Assembly (NCBI GenBank): GCA_041821265.1
Contig: JBGUEQ010000013.1
Coordinates: forward strand, 29,293-93,292
Direction: 5' to 3'
DNA length: 64,000 bases
DNA from: Lachnotalea sp041821265
Lineage (GTDB): Bacteria > Bacillota > Clostridia > Lachnospirales > Lachnospiraceae
A program made the translations under genes and the position numbers. Each line of letters starts with the position of its first letter. Position 1 is the first letter of the stretch. Below the pieces are notes generated by a model. The model did not search any database. It saw nothing but the letters and a program-made list of their open reading frames with translations, and was not told where the DNA came from. Positions 53,782 to 62,828 of this stretch are shown here, in pieces.

Positions 53782-55311
53782 ATGGCAAAGTCAATCATGA
53801 TACAAGGAACCATGTCAAATGCAGGGAAAAGTCTAATTGTAGCTGGACTTTGCAGAATATTCAAACAAGATGGCTATAAAGTGGCACCTTTTAAATCTCA
53901 AAATATGGCTCTTAATTCATTTATTACTAGTGACGGGCTAGAAATGGGACGAGCACAGGTGATGCAAGCGGAAGCTGCTAAAATAGCGCCTAGTGTACTT
54001 ATGAATCCTATTTTATTAAAGCCTACCAATGACACGGGCTCTCAAGTAATTGTGAATGGTGAAGTAATTGGTAACATGAAGGCAATCGATTATTTTAAAT
54101 ATAAAAAGCAATTAGTGCCAGATATTATGAAAGCATATGAAGCATTAAGCGAAGAATATGATATCATTGTGATTGAAGGTGCCGGAAGCCCAGCAGAAAT
54201 CAACCTAAAGAGTGAAGATATCGTAAATATGGGAATGGCAAAGATGGCCAACGCACCCGTACTTATTGTCGGAGATATTGACAGAGGTGGTGTATTTGCT
54301 CAGCTTGTTGGAACTGTAATCCTTTTAGAAGACGATGAAAAGGCAATGGTAAAGGGCACAATTATCAATAAATTTCGAGGAGATAGAGACATATTGGAAC
54401 CGGGACTTCGAATGCTTGAAGATAAGACGAGTATTCCGGTAGTTGGTGTTGCACCCTATCTGTACGTGGATATTGAGGATGAAGATAGTTTGACAGAGCG
54501 ATTTACGCAGACGAAAACGGCTGCACTGATTGATATTGTTGTGATTAAACTTCCAAGAATTTCTAATTTTACTGACTTTAATACATTAGAGCGTATGGAA
54601 GGGGTGTCGGTTCGATTTGTTGAATCGGTTCAAGGAATTCAAAATCCATCTATGATTATCATTCCTGGTACGAAGAATACAATGGGTGATTTGCTATGGA
54701 TGAGGCAAAATGGCCTTGAAGCCTCTATATTGAAAGCAGCGGCAACACACACAATTATATTTGGGGTATGTGGTGGTTATCAGATGCTAGGAGAAGAATT
54801 AAGTGATCCATATGCAGTGGAAGCTGGCGGTGACATCAAAGGAATGGGATTGCTCCCAATTAAGACGGTATTTGAAGAAAATAAGACAAGAACCAGAGTG
54901 GTTGGCAATTTTGAAACGATTGACTCAGAACTTAATAGATTATCGGAAGTTGAACTCAAGGGCTATGAGATTCATATGGGAGTTACAACTATTTTAAATG
55001 ATAGTGTGAAGCCACTTGCACGAATTAAGGAAACGAATACAAACAAACATGATCACTTTGACAAGTATAAATGGGATGGCGCATACTTGAATAATGTTTA
55101 TGGTTCTTATGTGCATGGCATATTTGATGAGGAAGAAGTGACTAGAAAATTGATTGCTTCCCTTGGGTTTAAATTGGGATTGAAAGAAGAAGATATCAAA
55201 TCGATAAATTTTAATGAGTATAAAGAAAAGCAATATGATAAATTAGCGGATGGATTAAGAGAAAGTCTAGATATGACGGCAATATATAAAATTTTAGAGG
55301 AAGGATTATAA
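53782..55311 (+). CDS. cbiP: Cobyric acid synthase
   Basis: Amidates the b, d, e and g side chains. 509 residues: synthetase half with IMIQGTMSNAGKSLIVAGLC, PFKSQNMALNSF, MGRAQVMQAEAA and VIEGAGSPAEINL; glutaminase half with IIPGTKNTMGDLLWM, FGVCGGYQMLGEEL (nucleophile Cys) and a C-terminal SYVHGIFDEE. GGAGATATAT precedes the ATG. Confidence 0.96.
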   Translation: MAKSIMIQGTMSNAGKSLIVAGLCRIFKQDGYKVAPFKSQNMALNSFITSDGLEMGRAQVMQAEAAKIAPSVLMNPILLKPTNDTGSQVIVNGEVIGNMKAIDYFKYKKQLVPDIMKAYEALSEEYDIIVIEGAGSPAEINLKSEDIVNMGMAKMANAPVLIVGDIDRGGVFAQLVGTVILLEDDEKAMVKGTIINKFRGDRDILEPGLRMLEDKTSIPVVGVAPYLYVDIEDEDSLTERFTQTKTAALIDIVVIKLPRISNFTDFNTLERMEGVSVRFVESVQGIQNPSMIIIPGTKNTMGDLLWMRQNGLEASILKAAATHTIIFGVCGGYQMLGEELSDPYAVEAGGDIKGMGLLPIKTVFEENKTRTRVVGNFETIDSELNRLSEVELKGYEIHMGVTTILNDSVKPLARIKETNTNKHDHFDKYKWDGAYLNNVYGSYVHGIFDEEEVTRKLIASLGFKLGLKEEDIKSINFNEYKEKQYDKLADGLRESLDMTAIYKILEEGL

Positions 55312-55314
55312 CAG

Positions 55315-55953
55315 ATGAAAATAGAATTAGAAAATGTGCTTCCGAAAGAGATAGAGAAAAGAAGTTTTGAAATAATAACACAAGAATTAGATGGTAAGAT
55401 AGCAGAAGATGAAAAAGCACCGATTATTAAACGTGTTATACATACCTCAGCTGATTTTGACTATGCTGATACTTTGACATTCTCAGACAATGTGGTTAAG
55501 GACACGTTGAAAGCTATCAAACGAGGCGCCTGTATTGTTACAGACACGCAGATGGGTAAGTCGGGTATTAATAAAAAATCTCTAGCAAAATTCGGAGGAG
55601 AAGTATTTTGCTTTATGTCAGATGAAGATGTAGCTGAAACTGCTAAGGTAAATGGAACAACGAGAGCAACGGCTAGTATGGACAAAGCAGCACTTATTGA
55701 CAAAGAGTTGATATTTGCAATTGGTAATGCACCTACCGCTTTGGTTAGACTATATGAATTAATCAACGAAGGAAAAATCAATCCAGTCCTCATTATTGGA
55801 GTGCCAGTTGGTTTTGTGAATGTAGTACAATCCAAAGAGTTAATTATAAGTTCAAATGTTCCACATATTGTTGCACGAGGACGTAAAGGCGGAAGTAATG
55901 TGGCAGCGGCAATCTGTAATGCGCTGTTGTATATGATGGATGAGGAACGCTAA
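55315..55953 (+). CDS. cbiC: Cobalt-precorrin-8 methylmutase
   Basis: Moves a methyl group from C11 to C12 to give cobyrinate. 212 residues with IEKRSFEIITQEL, IKRVIHTSADFDYADTLTFS (catalytic His), the ADTQMGKSGI-like VTDTQMGKSGI and AIGNAPTALVRLYELI. It follows cbiP after three bases and closes the corrin operon. Confidence 0.96.
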   Translation: MKIELENVLPKEIEKRSFEIITQELDGKIAEDEKAPIIKRVIHTSADFDYADTLTFSDNVVKDTLKAIKRGACIVTDTQMGKSGINKKSLAKFGGEVFCFMSDEDVAETAKVNGTTRATASMDKAALIDKELIFAIGNAPTALVRLYELINEGKINPVLIIGVPVGFVNVVQSKELIISSNVPHIVARGRKGGSNVAAAICNALLYMMDEER

Positions 55954-55979
55954 ATGCAAGTAATATGAAGTCAAAAGGA

Positions 55980-56110
55980 AACGTAAATATGAAGGTTCTG
56001 AATAGTTACAAATAACATTTAATAAAGTATCACTAAAACTATTATTATAAATGCAATGGAAGGAGTAAATAGGATAATTATAAGGAGCTATAAAGGTACT
56101 GAATAGTTGC
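55980..56110 (+). repeat. Two family B right ends, decayed region
   Basis: AAATATGAAGGTTCTGAATAGTTACA (55985-56010, ends GAATAGTTACA) and TATAAAGGTACTGAATAG (56087-56104) are two right-hand termini of family B about 100 bases apart in the same orientation. The left termini are not recognisable. Confidence 0.6.
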
Positions 56111-56140
56111 GATTATAGTACATATCTTATCTAAAATAAT

Positions 56141-57376
56141 ATGAAAAGAATAATAACAATGCTACTAATCATATGTTTAACACTAGTACTAATTAGTTGT
56201 GCAAGTACATCATCAGACACTACAGATAATAATGCAACTCAAGATAGTGTTATGGCGGATACTCAAGGTGATGATTCAAGCGACAGTAGCTCAAGCGACA
56301 GTAGCTCAAGCGAAACAGCAAATGTAAATGAGGGCGAAGACTCACAAACAGTGGATGATTCACAAATAGTAGAAGACTCGCAAACAGTGGATGATTCACA
56401 AATAGTAGATGATTCACAAATAGTAGAAGATTCGCAATCAGTAGATGCTTCACAAACAATTGTAGAGTCACAAGAAGCGGATGCTTCCAATACGCAAGAG
56501 GAAATTGTTTTTACAGATGTAGATGAAACCGTATATGCTACTTCCAATGTTAATATTAGGACTGCACCATCAACGGATAGTGAAAGTCTTGGAACGCTCG
56601 GCAAGAATAAGTCGGTTGAGCGAACTGGAACCTCGTCAGATTGGAGTAAAGTATTATATCAAGATCAGGAATGCTATATTTCTAGCGAGTTTCTATCAAC
56701 AGAGGAACCAGATTTATCAAATGATTTTGCAGCATATGGGAATGGAAGCGGACATATTGTTGCCATAGATGCCGGTCATCAAGCAAAGGGAAATAGTGAA
56801 CAAGAGCCAATTGGGCCGGGTGCAACAAAGACAAAAGCGAAGGTGGCTTCTGGAACAAGTGGGAGTGTAAGTGGATTAGCAGAATATCAACTGACACTTG
56901 CTGTATCACTTAAATTAAAACAAGAATTGATAGATCGTGGATATCAAGTGGTTATGATAAGAGAAACCAACGATGTAAATATTAGTAATGCAAAAAGAGC
57001 AGCGATTGCAAATGATGCTGGTGCAGAAGCGTTTGTTCGAGTTCATGCAAATGGAGCTGAGAATAGTAGTGCAAATGGAATACTTACCATGTGTCAAACC
57101 GCATCAAATCCATATGTAAGTGCATATTACAGTCAGAGTAAAAAGTTATCAAATGCTGTATTAACACAGATGGTTGCAACAACAGGTGCTGCTAGTAAAG
57201 GGGTAAGCGAAACCGATACCATGAGTGGAATTAATTGGTGTAATGTTCCCGTTACCATAGTAGAGATGGGATTTATGACGAATCCGACAGAAGATGCGTT
57301 GATGGCAACTGAGGATTATCAGAATAAGTTAGCCATAGGCATAGCAAATGGTCTAGATAGTTATTTTACAAATTAG
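56141..57376 (+). CDS. Lipoprotein N-acetylmuramoyl-L-alanine amidase with SH3b domain
   Basis: Peptidoglycan amidase attached to the outer membrane face by an N-terminal lipid: lipobox LISC with Cys20. A Ser/Asp/Gln-rich spacer with 7-residue repeats (about 48-118) leads to an SH3b domain (about 130-187, ATSNVNIRTAPSTDSESLG) and an Amidase_3 domain (about 203-408). Zinc and catalytic residues are His213 (IDAGHQ), Glu248 (SGLAEY), His302 (RVHANG) and Glu375 (IVEMGFMTN). No clear ribosome binding site precedes the ATG, and repeat ends lie immediately upstream. Confidence 0.92.
   Translation: MKRIITMLLIICLTLVLISCASTSSDTTDNNATQDSVMADTQGDDSSDSSSSDSSSSETANVNEGEDSQTVDDSQIVEDSQTVDDSQIVDDSQIVEDSQSVDASQTIVESQEADASNTQEEIVFTDVDETVYATSNVNIRTAPSTDSESLGTLGKNKSVERTGTSSDWSKVLYQDQECYISSEFLSTEEPDLSNDFAAYGNGSGHIVAIDAGHQAKGNSEQEPIGPGATKTKAKVASGTSGSVSGLAEYQLTLAVSLKLKQELIDRGYQVVMIRETNDVNISNAKRAAIANDAGAEAFVRVHANGAENSSANGILTMCQTASNPYVSAYYSQSKKLSNAVLTQMVATTGAASKGVSETDTMSGINWCNVPVTIVEMGFMTNPTEDALMATEDYQNKLAIGIANGLDSYFTN
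56335..56475 (+). repeat. Imperfect 21-bp tandem repeats in the amidase spacer
   Basis: About six imperfect copies of a 21-base unit encode (D/E)DSQ(I/T)V(E/D). A separate 15-base AGCGACAGTAGCTCA repeat lies just upstream (56279-56310). Both keep the reading frame. Confidence 0.8.
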
Positions 57377-57414
57377 CATGATGCTCATTATTAAGTAACA
57401 AAGTAGATGATTTA

Positions 57415-57473
57415 GAACAGAGTGTTTGTTTACAGACATTCTGGCACCCGCACGGGTTGTGTAGTAATAGCCA
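57415..57473 (-). repeat. Family A repeat, partial copy (reverse)
   Basis: The reverse complement reads GGCTATTACTACACAACCCG, then a GTGCC, then ATGTCTGTAAACAAACACTC. This corresponds to the TTATTGCTACGCAATTCACTCGGGCG and GTCTGCAAGCAGACAC parts of family A, with several changes. Confidence 0.55.
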
Positions 57474-57526
57474 AACACATAGAAGAAGCTCTGAGTAAAT
57501 TATCTCAAAGCTTCTGCTATGTGTTC
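57474..57526 (-). terminator. Hairpin at the 3' end of cbiK
   Basis: AACACATAG and CTATGTGTT, plus AGAAGCT and AGCTTCT, form a long two-part stem that includes the cbiK stop codon. Only a short T run follows on the minus strand. Confidence 0.6.
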
Positions 57527-58279
57527 TAAATAAAGATTTCTAATTTCCTCAATTTCACCAAGCCCTTTAACGATTGCATGAACCTCATAGCCTTGTTGTT
57601 TGACTTGGGATTTCCAAGAATCCTCGTCGTCGCTTGCCATGTCATTTTGTGCATGGTCACCAGCTACTAACATAAGTGGAAGAAGAGTGACATTAGAGGC
57701 ATTTTGTTTATCTACAAGTGAGATTACATCTTTAATATCGGGGTATCCTTCCACTGTTCCTACAAAAATATTCGAATAACCCTGTTGTTTGAAGGTGTAA
57801 TCTAGCGCCGGATATACCGAATTGGCATAATGAGTGGTTCCATGACCCATTAGAATAAGAATATCGTTATTAGCTGGTTTATAATATTTTGCAATAATAT
57901 CAACCACTTTCAAATAATCATTTGTAGTCGAAAGTAGAGGCATTCCAAATGAAATGTAATTAAATTTATCTTTTTGTAGTTTAATCTCTTCGATCATACT
58001 ATCATTTTCAATACCATTGATAATGTGAGTGGGTTGTACAATCAAGTCAGTAATGCCATCTTTTAGCATTCGTTCAATTGCTTGTGGTACGGTATCTATT
58101 TTAATATCATGAACTAATTTAAGTTTTTTGATAATCATTTTACTTGTGAATGCACGATATAATTTGTAATTTGGATATGCAGTTTGAATTGTTTCTTCAA
58201 TTGCTTTAATATTTTTGTCTAGGGCATCTAAATAGCTAGTGCCAAAGCTTACAACTAGAATTGCCTTCATTGGTAACAT
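57500..58279 (-). CDS. cbiK: Sirohydrochlorin cobaltochelatase
   Basis: Inserts cobalt into sirohydrochlorin to start the anaerobic corrin pathway. Start chosen at the ATG of MLPMKAILVVSFGTSY (58279), which has AAGGAGACCTAT upstream; the longer frame to 58435 is not credible. Motifs are VVSFGTSYLDAL, QPTHIINGIEN, MGHGTTHYANSVYPAL with the catalytic His, VEGYPD and LVAGDHAQNDMASDDEDSW with the second metal-binding His. About 259 residues. It lies on the opposite strand, 1.5 kb from the corrin operon, beyond the amidase gene. Confidence 0.94.
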   Translation of the reverse strand: MLPMKAILVVSFGTSYLDALDKNIKAIEETIQTAYPNYKLYRAFTSKMIIKKLKLVHDIKIDTVPQAIERMLKDGITDLIVQPTHIINGIENDSMIEEIKLQKDKFNYISFGMPLLSTTNDYLKVVDIIAKYYKPANNDILILMGHGTTHYANSVYPALDYTFKQQGYSNIFVGTVEGYPDIKDVISLVDKQNASNVTLLPLMLVAGDHAQNDMASDDEDSWKSQVKQQGYEVHAIVKGLGEIEEIRNLYLEHIAEALR

Positions 58280-58405
58280 ATAGGTCTCCTTGTGTATGTG
58301 ATAAAATAAATAAATCATTATACTTGTTGTAGATTCATATTTGAGTGTATCATTAGGTAAATATAATGTCAATAAAACATACGAGAAACGTATGAGGAGG
58401 ATGAA

Positions 58406-59101
58406 ATGAAACGTATAGAATTTAAAATGAAGCAATTTATTTTAATAAGTTTAATATTAACAGCCATTTTATTGGTCTTTGCTATAGTAACTGTAAAAAA
58501 ATCACATTCACAAAAAGTTTATACAGCAGAACAGTTAGGGATAGAGGAAATCAAGAGTGAAACAGATAAAGATAGTGATGGAATTGATGATTATACAGAT
58601 ATTATGCTTGGAGCAAGAACTTACATTGAAACCGAGCCAAAATATAAAAGTAATTATTATCCTGGTGGATATCCAGATGATGGTTATGGCGTTTGTACGG
58701 ATGTTATTTGGAATGCTTTTCAAACAGCAGGATATAATCTGAAAGATTTATTGGATGCAGACGTAGCTATAAACACAGCGGCATATACAACGATTGAATC
58801 ACCAGATTCTAATATTGATTTTCGTCGGGTGAAAAATCTAAAAATATTCTTTGATAGAAATGCAATTAATCTATCTATGGATTTTACAAATCCCCAAGAT
58901 TGGCAGGCAGGGGATATTGTAGTGTTTAAAAGTCATATAGCGATATGTTCTGATAAACGTAATGCAGATGGAATTCCATTTATTATACATCATGATAGCA
59001 AGGGTGCCAGAGAAGTTAATGAAATACAAAATTATACCCTTGTAGGTCATTACAGATGGGCATCAATATCAAATTTTAGTATATCATTAAAATTTAATTA
59101 G
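58406..59101 (+). CDS. DUF1287 family secreted or membrane-anchored protein
   Basis: 231 residues with one N-terminal hydrophobic segment (about 11-28). A domain follows with GARTYIETEPKYKSNYYPGG, DGYGVCTDVIWNAFQTAGYN (candidate nucleophile Cys), WQAGDIVVFKSHIAICSDKR and a late HHDSKGAREV. DUF1287 belongs to the NlpC/P60-like papain fold, so cell-wall or amide hydrolysis is likely. A Ca-binding-like DKDSDGIDDYTD (about 53-64) precedes it. A small hairpin (CATACG-AGAAA-CGTATG) abuts the GAGGAGG site. Confidence 0.85.
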   Translation: MKRIEFKMKQFILISLILTAILLVFAIVTVKKSHSQKVYTAEQLGIEEIKSETDKDSDGIDDYTDIMLGARTYIETEPKYKSNYYPGGYPDDGYGVCTDVIWNAFQTAGYNLKDLLDADVAINTAAYTTIESPDSNIDFRRVKNLKIFFDRNAINLSMDFTNPQDWQAGDIVVFKSHIAICSDKRNADGIPFIIHHDSKGAREVNEIQNYTLVGHYRWASISNFSISLKFN

Positions 59102-60407
59102 ATATATCAGTTGGTTTTTCTTGTATAATTTTTTCTACTTCATATTGTGTATTTATTACGAGCCATAGTTGAGGAAAATATAACATAAGATTCCAAAAAA
59201 TACATCCATTCAGTTCAAATTCAGCGATTAAGTCAATTAAAGCAGATACACTTCTTGCATCAATTGTCCATACGATATGCTGAACTTCTGTAGCATTAGT
59301 TTTTAGCTTATAAATAAAAAATGGTGTTTGTGAAACATCATCAAATTGTATGACAGCGCCAGTGTCTCTGGCCAAATTGAGAGCAGAATTTATACTGAGT
59401 GCATTAGCAGTTGATTTTCCAGGAACATAAGGTAGTGCCCAATCATAACTTACTAATGATTTACCAATGGTAACTTTATCAGGAGAAACAGTAGCAATTA
59501 CATAATGCATAAATGTATGTATATTTTTAATAGAATTAACAGGGAGTGGTGGTCCATAATTGATTCCCCAAATGAATTGAATAAATGACATATTGGTTAC
59601 GTTTTCACTAATAAAGCTATAATCTATTTCTTCAAACACTATTATGTTATTATCCGATTTTATATGGGGATTAATGGTTACGAATAATAAATAACCCTTA
59701 GCTAAAATTTCATTTTCAAGTTTTGTAATGAAGTTTTGGTAATTATCTTTAACATTTATCTTTATGTAATTAAAAACTATGTTAATACCAGCATAACCTT
59801 TTGTTTTAACTACATTTAAAATGTTTGCAATAGTATTATATTGATAGGTATCATTGGATAATATACTATAAGCAGTATCCATATCAGGTTCGCCTTGAAG
59901 GGAAAGTGTAGAAATCATTAAAAGAGGAATGGTATCATAGTCTTTTGATATTTGAATTACATCAGTATCATCGAAATAAGATATGATTTCACCTTCCTTA
60001 ATGATTCTGTAATTATAAATAGTAATATAAGTCAAATTAGGCAAGGTTTTTTTTAGTGTATCTAGACTAATATAAGGATATACAAACCCGTTTGTGGTTA
60101 TTTGACCAGTGGTATTATAACTGATGATTATTGTTTCGCCAGGATTGAGTTTATAATTAGCAAGAAAGGGATTGTTTCGAAGTATTTGCATTTGTGACAC
60201 ATTATAAGTGGCTGCAATACTATCTATTGTATCCGCGGGTTGAACAACATGTGTTTGCTTAGGATATGTAATTACAAGGGCTTGCCCTGTTACTAGATTT
60301 GTAGGGGTGCTTAGCTCATTATCTATTATTATTTTCTGTGCGGATACACCAAATTTCTCAGCGATAGAATATATGTTATCATTTGGTTGTACTACGTAAA
60401 TATCCAT
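59094..60407 (-). CDS. LysM/GH18-like protein 1, catalytic motif absent
   Basis: Two LysM domains (about 2-46, DIYVVQPNDNIYSIAEKFGV; and 50-96) are followed by a GH18-like barrel (about 105-425) similar to spore germination or cortex-lytic YaaH/SleL proteins. In active GH18 enzymes strand 4 ends DGxxxDxE. Here it reads GYAGINIVFNYI, without the Asp or the catalytic Glu. The barrel ends with VWTIDARSVSALIDL and FWNLMLYFPQLWLVIN. Start chosen at ATG 60407 after AGGTGGTCAAT. A close paralogue lies at 61459. Peptidoglycan or spore-coat binding without hydrolysis is the likely role. Confidence 0.82.
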   Translation of the reverse strand: MDIYVVQPNDNIYSIAEKFGVSAQKIIIDNELSTPTNLVTGQALVITYPKQTHVVQPADTIDSIAATYNVSQMQILRNNPFLANYKLNPGETIIISYNTTGQITTNGFVYPYISLDTLKKTLPNLTYITIYNYRIIKEGEIISYFDDTDVIQISKDYDTIPLLMISTLSLQGEPDMDTAYSILSNDTYQYNTIANILNVVKTKGYAGINIVFNYIKINVKDNYQNFITKLENEILAKGYLLFVTINPHIKSDNNIIVFEEIDYSFISENVTNMSFIQFIWGINYGPPLPVNSIKNIHTFMHYVIATVSPDKVTIGKSLVSYDWALPYVPGKSTANALSINSALNLARDTGAVIQFDDVSQTPFFIYKLKTNATEVQHIVWTIDARSVSALIDLIAEFELNGCIFWNLMLYFPQLWLVINTQYEVEKIIQEKPTDISN

Positions 60408-60529
60408 ATTGACCACCTAGTTATATTTTATTCTAGTATATGCGGTAGTATCATGATATATCTGTAAAAATAGAAGATTGAATGTAATTTTAATTGGAAA
60501 ATGTGGATACTTTTAGTATAATATAAATA

Positions 60530-60769
60530 GTATTCTTTCATAATTTTTCCACATTTTTTGGTCGAGCTGGAATTTATCTAGAAGATTTATTTATTTTACC
60601 AAAGTATCGAGGTAAGGGGTATGGTAAATCAATTTTTAATAAATTAGCGAATATTGCAGTAGAGCGAGGTTGTGGACGCCTTGAGTGGTGGTGCTTAGAC
60701 TGGAATCAACCAAGTATAGATTTTTATTTATCATTAGGAGCGATAGTTACCGCTACGCGATGTACATAA
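60530..60769 (+). pseudogene. GNAT acetyltransferase fragment ended by a repeat
   Basis: An open frame encodes the middle of a diamine/spermidine N-acetyltransferase-like GNAT: VFFHNFSTFFGRAGIYLEDL, then FILPKYRGKGYGKSI (acetyl-CoA loop), then CGRLEWWCLDWNQPSIDFYL and SLGA. The N-terminal 60 or so residues are missing, with an in-frame stop just upstream. Directly after SLGA the frame enters a family B repeat (60743) and stops at 60767-60769, losing the usual C-terminal strand. Confidence 0.8.
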
Positions 60770-60838
60770 AATGCAAGAAACTTGTATTTTGGCGCTATAA
60801 AACTCGGGATTTGCGTTAGCGAGTTCTGAATAGTAACT
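60743..60838 (-). repeat. Family B repeat inside the GNAT remnant
   Basis: In reverse orientation it reads GTTACTATTCAGAACTCGCT, AACGCAAATCCCGAGTTTTATAGCG (split), the ATACAAGTTTCTTGCAT hairpin and TACATCGCGTAGCGGTAACT. It matches the copy at 35845 but lacks the TTTTGCAAAGC hairpin. Its edge coincides with the point where the acetyltransferase similarity ends. Confidence 0.85.
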
Positions 60839-60887
60839 AATAAATAATTTATTATGAATTAAGATGAAATAGATAGGAGAATGCAAA

Positions 60888-61286
60888 ATGTCAAAGAATC
60901 GAGAAGTGTTAAAGACATATTTAGAATCAGATTCTATCCATGTAGTAAAAGATAATAAAACAGAAGTGAATTATTTTATTTTTCCTGAATATGAGATTCA
61001 TTTAAATAAAATTTATCCAAATGCAATACAGGAATGGCATTATCACACTAATATTGAAGAAGTAATTGTTGTTACAAATGGAGTCTTAACTTGCAAGTGG
61101 CTAGAACAAGAGAAAGAGCAAGTACAATTTATTTATAAAAATGAAATTGTTCAAGTAAAAAATTCAATCCATACATTTGAGAATAATACTGAAACGGATG
61201 TGGAATTCATTGTATTTCGATTAATTTTAGATGGTAAGGATAAAAGAGAAATAATAAAAACGGATAAAAAAGTAGTAGACAGATAA
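60888..61286 (+). CDS. Cupin-domain protein
   Basis: 132-residue single cupin barrel. The first motif is EWHYHTNIEEVIVVTNGVLT with two His and a Glu; the second is IVQVKNSIHTFENNTE with a His. These four could bind a metal. GATAGGAGAATGCAAA precedes the ATG. The substrate is unknown and the neighbours give no hint. Confidence 0.85.
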   Translation: MSKNREVLKTYLESDSIHVVKDNKTEVNYFIFPEYEIHLNKIYPNAIQEWHYHTNIEEVIVVTNGVLTCKWLEQEKEQVQFIYKNEIVQVKNSIHTFENNTETDVEFIVFRLILDGKDKREIIKTDKKVVDR

Positions 61287-61327
61287 AGATTTGATTTAAA
61301 TTGCATGAAAGTAAAATTATATTGCTA

Positions 61328-61373
61328 GTTTAAAAGAACGCTTTAATCAATGATTTTCATCGTTCTTTTAAAC
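61328..61373. terminator. Terminator between the cupin and LysM genes
   Basis: GTTTAAAAGAACG and CGTTCTTTTAAAC form a perfect 13-bp stem with a 20-nt loop. It could serve both convergent genes. Confidence 0.75.
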
Positions 61374-61458
61374 ATCTACCGTATTATTCTATAACATCTA
61401 ATATTTTATTCCTCTGATTTTGGTGATGACAATTTATATTTGTAAATTATGACAATCT

Positions 61459-62757
61459 TTATAGTTCGTCGGATATCAGCTTCACTATTTCATATTGCGA
61501 GTTTATTACTAGCCATAACTGTGGTAGAAACATCATAACATTCCACAAACCTATGCCGTTTAGTTCTAGGTCGGATACTAAATTGGTAATGGCCAAAATG
61601 CTTCTAGCATCAATAGACCATACAATATGTCGAGAGGACTTCTCAAAATTATATTGCCGATAAGTAAAAAACGGTGTTTGTGAAACACTATCAAAAAGTA
61701 TGGTTGCGCCAACATCATGCGCTAATTCAAGAGCAGAATTTATACTTAACGAATTTGCATATGAGGTTCCGGGTACATAGGGAAGAATCCAATCATAACT
61801 AATCAATGAAATTCCTATTGAAACTTTATGAGAAGGAACTTCACTAATTACATGATTAATAAAAGCATACATATCATTTATTGAATTAACGGGTAATGGA
61901 GGACCGTAATTAGTGCCCCAAATAAATTGAAGAAAAGTCAAATTATGTATATATTGGCTAATATCATTATAATCAATATTTTCAAAATATATTTTGTTAT
62001 TATGATATTTCATACTTGTGTTTATTGTTACAAATACGATATATCCATCTTCTTTTATACGATCTGAAATGTTAGTAATAATATCTTTATATAAGCGCTG
62101 ATTCGTTGAATTTATATAGTTGATGACTATGTTTATTCCAAGATAACCCTTTGTTTTAACTGTATTAAGAATATTTTGATAAAGGTTTTCTTGATAATTA
62201 GGATTTAATAAAAGACTATAAGTAGTTTCTATATCTGGTTCGCCTAAAGGGGACAATGTGGAAATTAATAAAAGTGGAATAGTACCATATTTCTTAGATA
62301 ATTCAACGATTTCCAAATCATCATAAAACGATAATGTCTCGCCCCTTTCTGTAGCTCTACAATTATAAATTGTAATATAGGTCAAAAAAGGTAATGTTTT
62401 TTTTAGGGTTTCAATATCAATATAAGGATAAACAAAACCATTTGTATCAAGTTTTCCGGTTGTTTTAAAACTTATGTTGATAACGTCGCCGGGAAAAATA
62501 TTTCGATTTGAAAGAAATGGATTATTTCTAAGTAATTGTATTTGTGACACATCATATAAATCAGCAATACTTACTAAAGTATCACCTTCTTGTGCAATAT
62601 ACACTTGTTCGGGATAAGCGATTACAAGTGTTTGGCCAGAGACTAATTCGTTGGGATGGTCTAAACCATTATCCTGAATTAGTTTTTTAGCGGAAATACC
62701 AAACTTCGTACTAATAGAATGTATATTGTCATCTGGTTGCACAATGTATATATCCAT
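61459..62757 (-). CDS. LysM/GH18-like protein 2, catalytic motif absent
   Basis: Paralogue of the protein at 59094 with the same layout: LysM 1 (DIYIVQPDDNIHSISTKFGI), LysM 2 (about 50-96) and a GH18-like domain (about 105-425). The strand-4 motif is GYLGINIVINYI, again lacking the DxE of active GH18 enzymes. Conserved between the two copies are FIQFIWG/FLQFIWGTNYGPPLPVN, VSYDW/ISYDWILPYVPG and FWN/LWNVMMFLPQLWLVIN. Start at ATG 62757 after AAAAGGAATAAA; the TTG at 62772 is less likely. Confidence 0.82.
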   Translation of the reverse strand: MDIYIVQPDDNIHSISTKFGISAKKLIQDNGLDHPNELVSGQTLVIAYPEQVYIAQEGDTLVSIADLYDVSQIQLLRNNPFLSNRNIFPGDVINISFKTTGKLDTNGFVYPYIDIETLKKTLPFLTYITIYNCRATERGETLSFYDDLEIVELSKKYGTIPLLLISTLSPLGEPDIETTYSLLLNPNYQENLYQNILNTVKTKGYLGINIVINYINSTNQRLYKDIITNISDRIKEDGYIVFVTINTSMKYHNNKIYFENIDYNDISQYIHNLTFLQFIWGTNYGPPLPVNSINDMYAFINHVISEVPSHKVSIGISLISYDWILPYVPGTSYANSLSINSALELAHDVGATILFDSVSQTPFFTYRQYNFEKSSRHIVWSIDARSILAITNLVSDLELNGIGLWNVMMFLPQLWLVINSQYEIVKLISDEL

Positions 62758-62828
62758 TTTATTCCTTTTCAAATGTTTTACTACAGTATATGTATGTAAT
62801 TAGTTAAATATATTATAATTTTACTTTT

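Noticed and set aside
56250..56604. Minus-strand frames opposite the amidase spacer
   Set aside because: They are low-complexity antisense readings of the 21-bp repeats.
58280..58435. N-terminal extension of cbiK to 58435
   Set aside because: The extension is not conserved-looking and overlaps the divergent DUF1287 gene start; a strong ribosome binding site supports the start at 58279.
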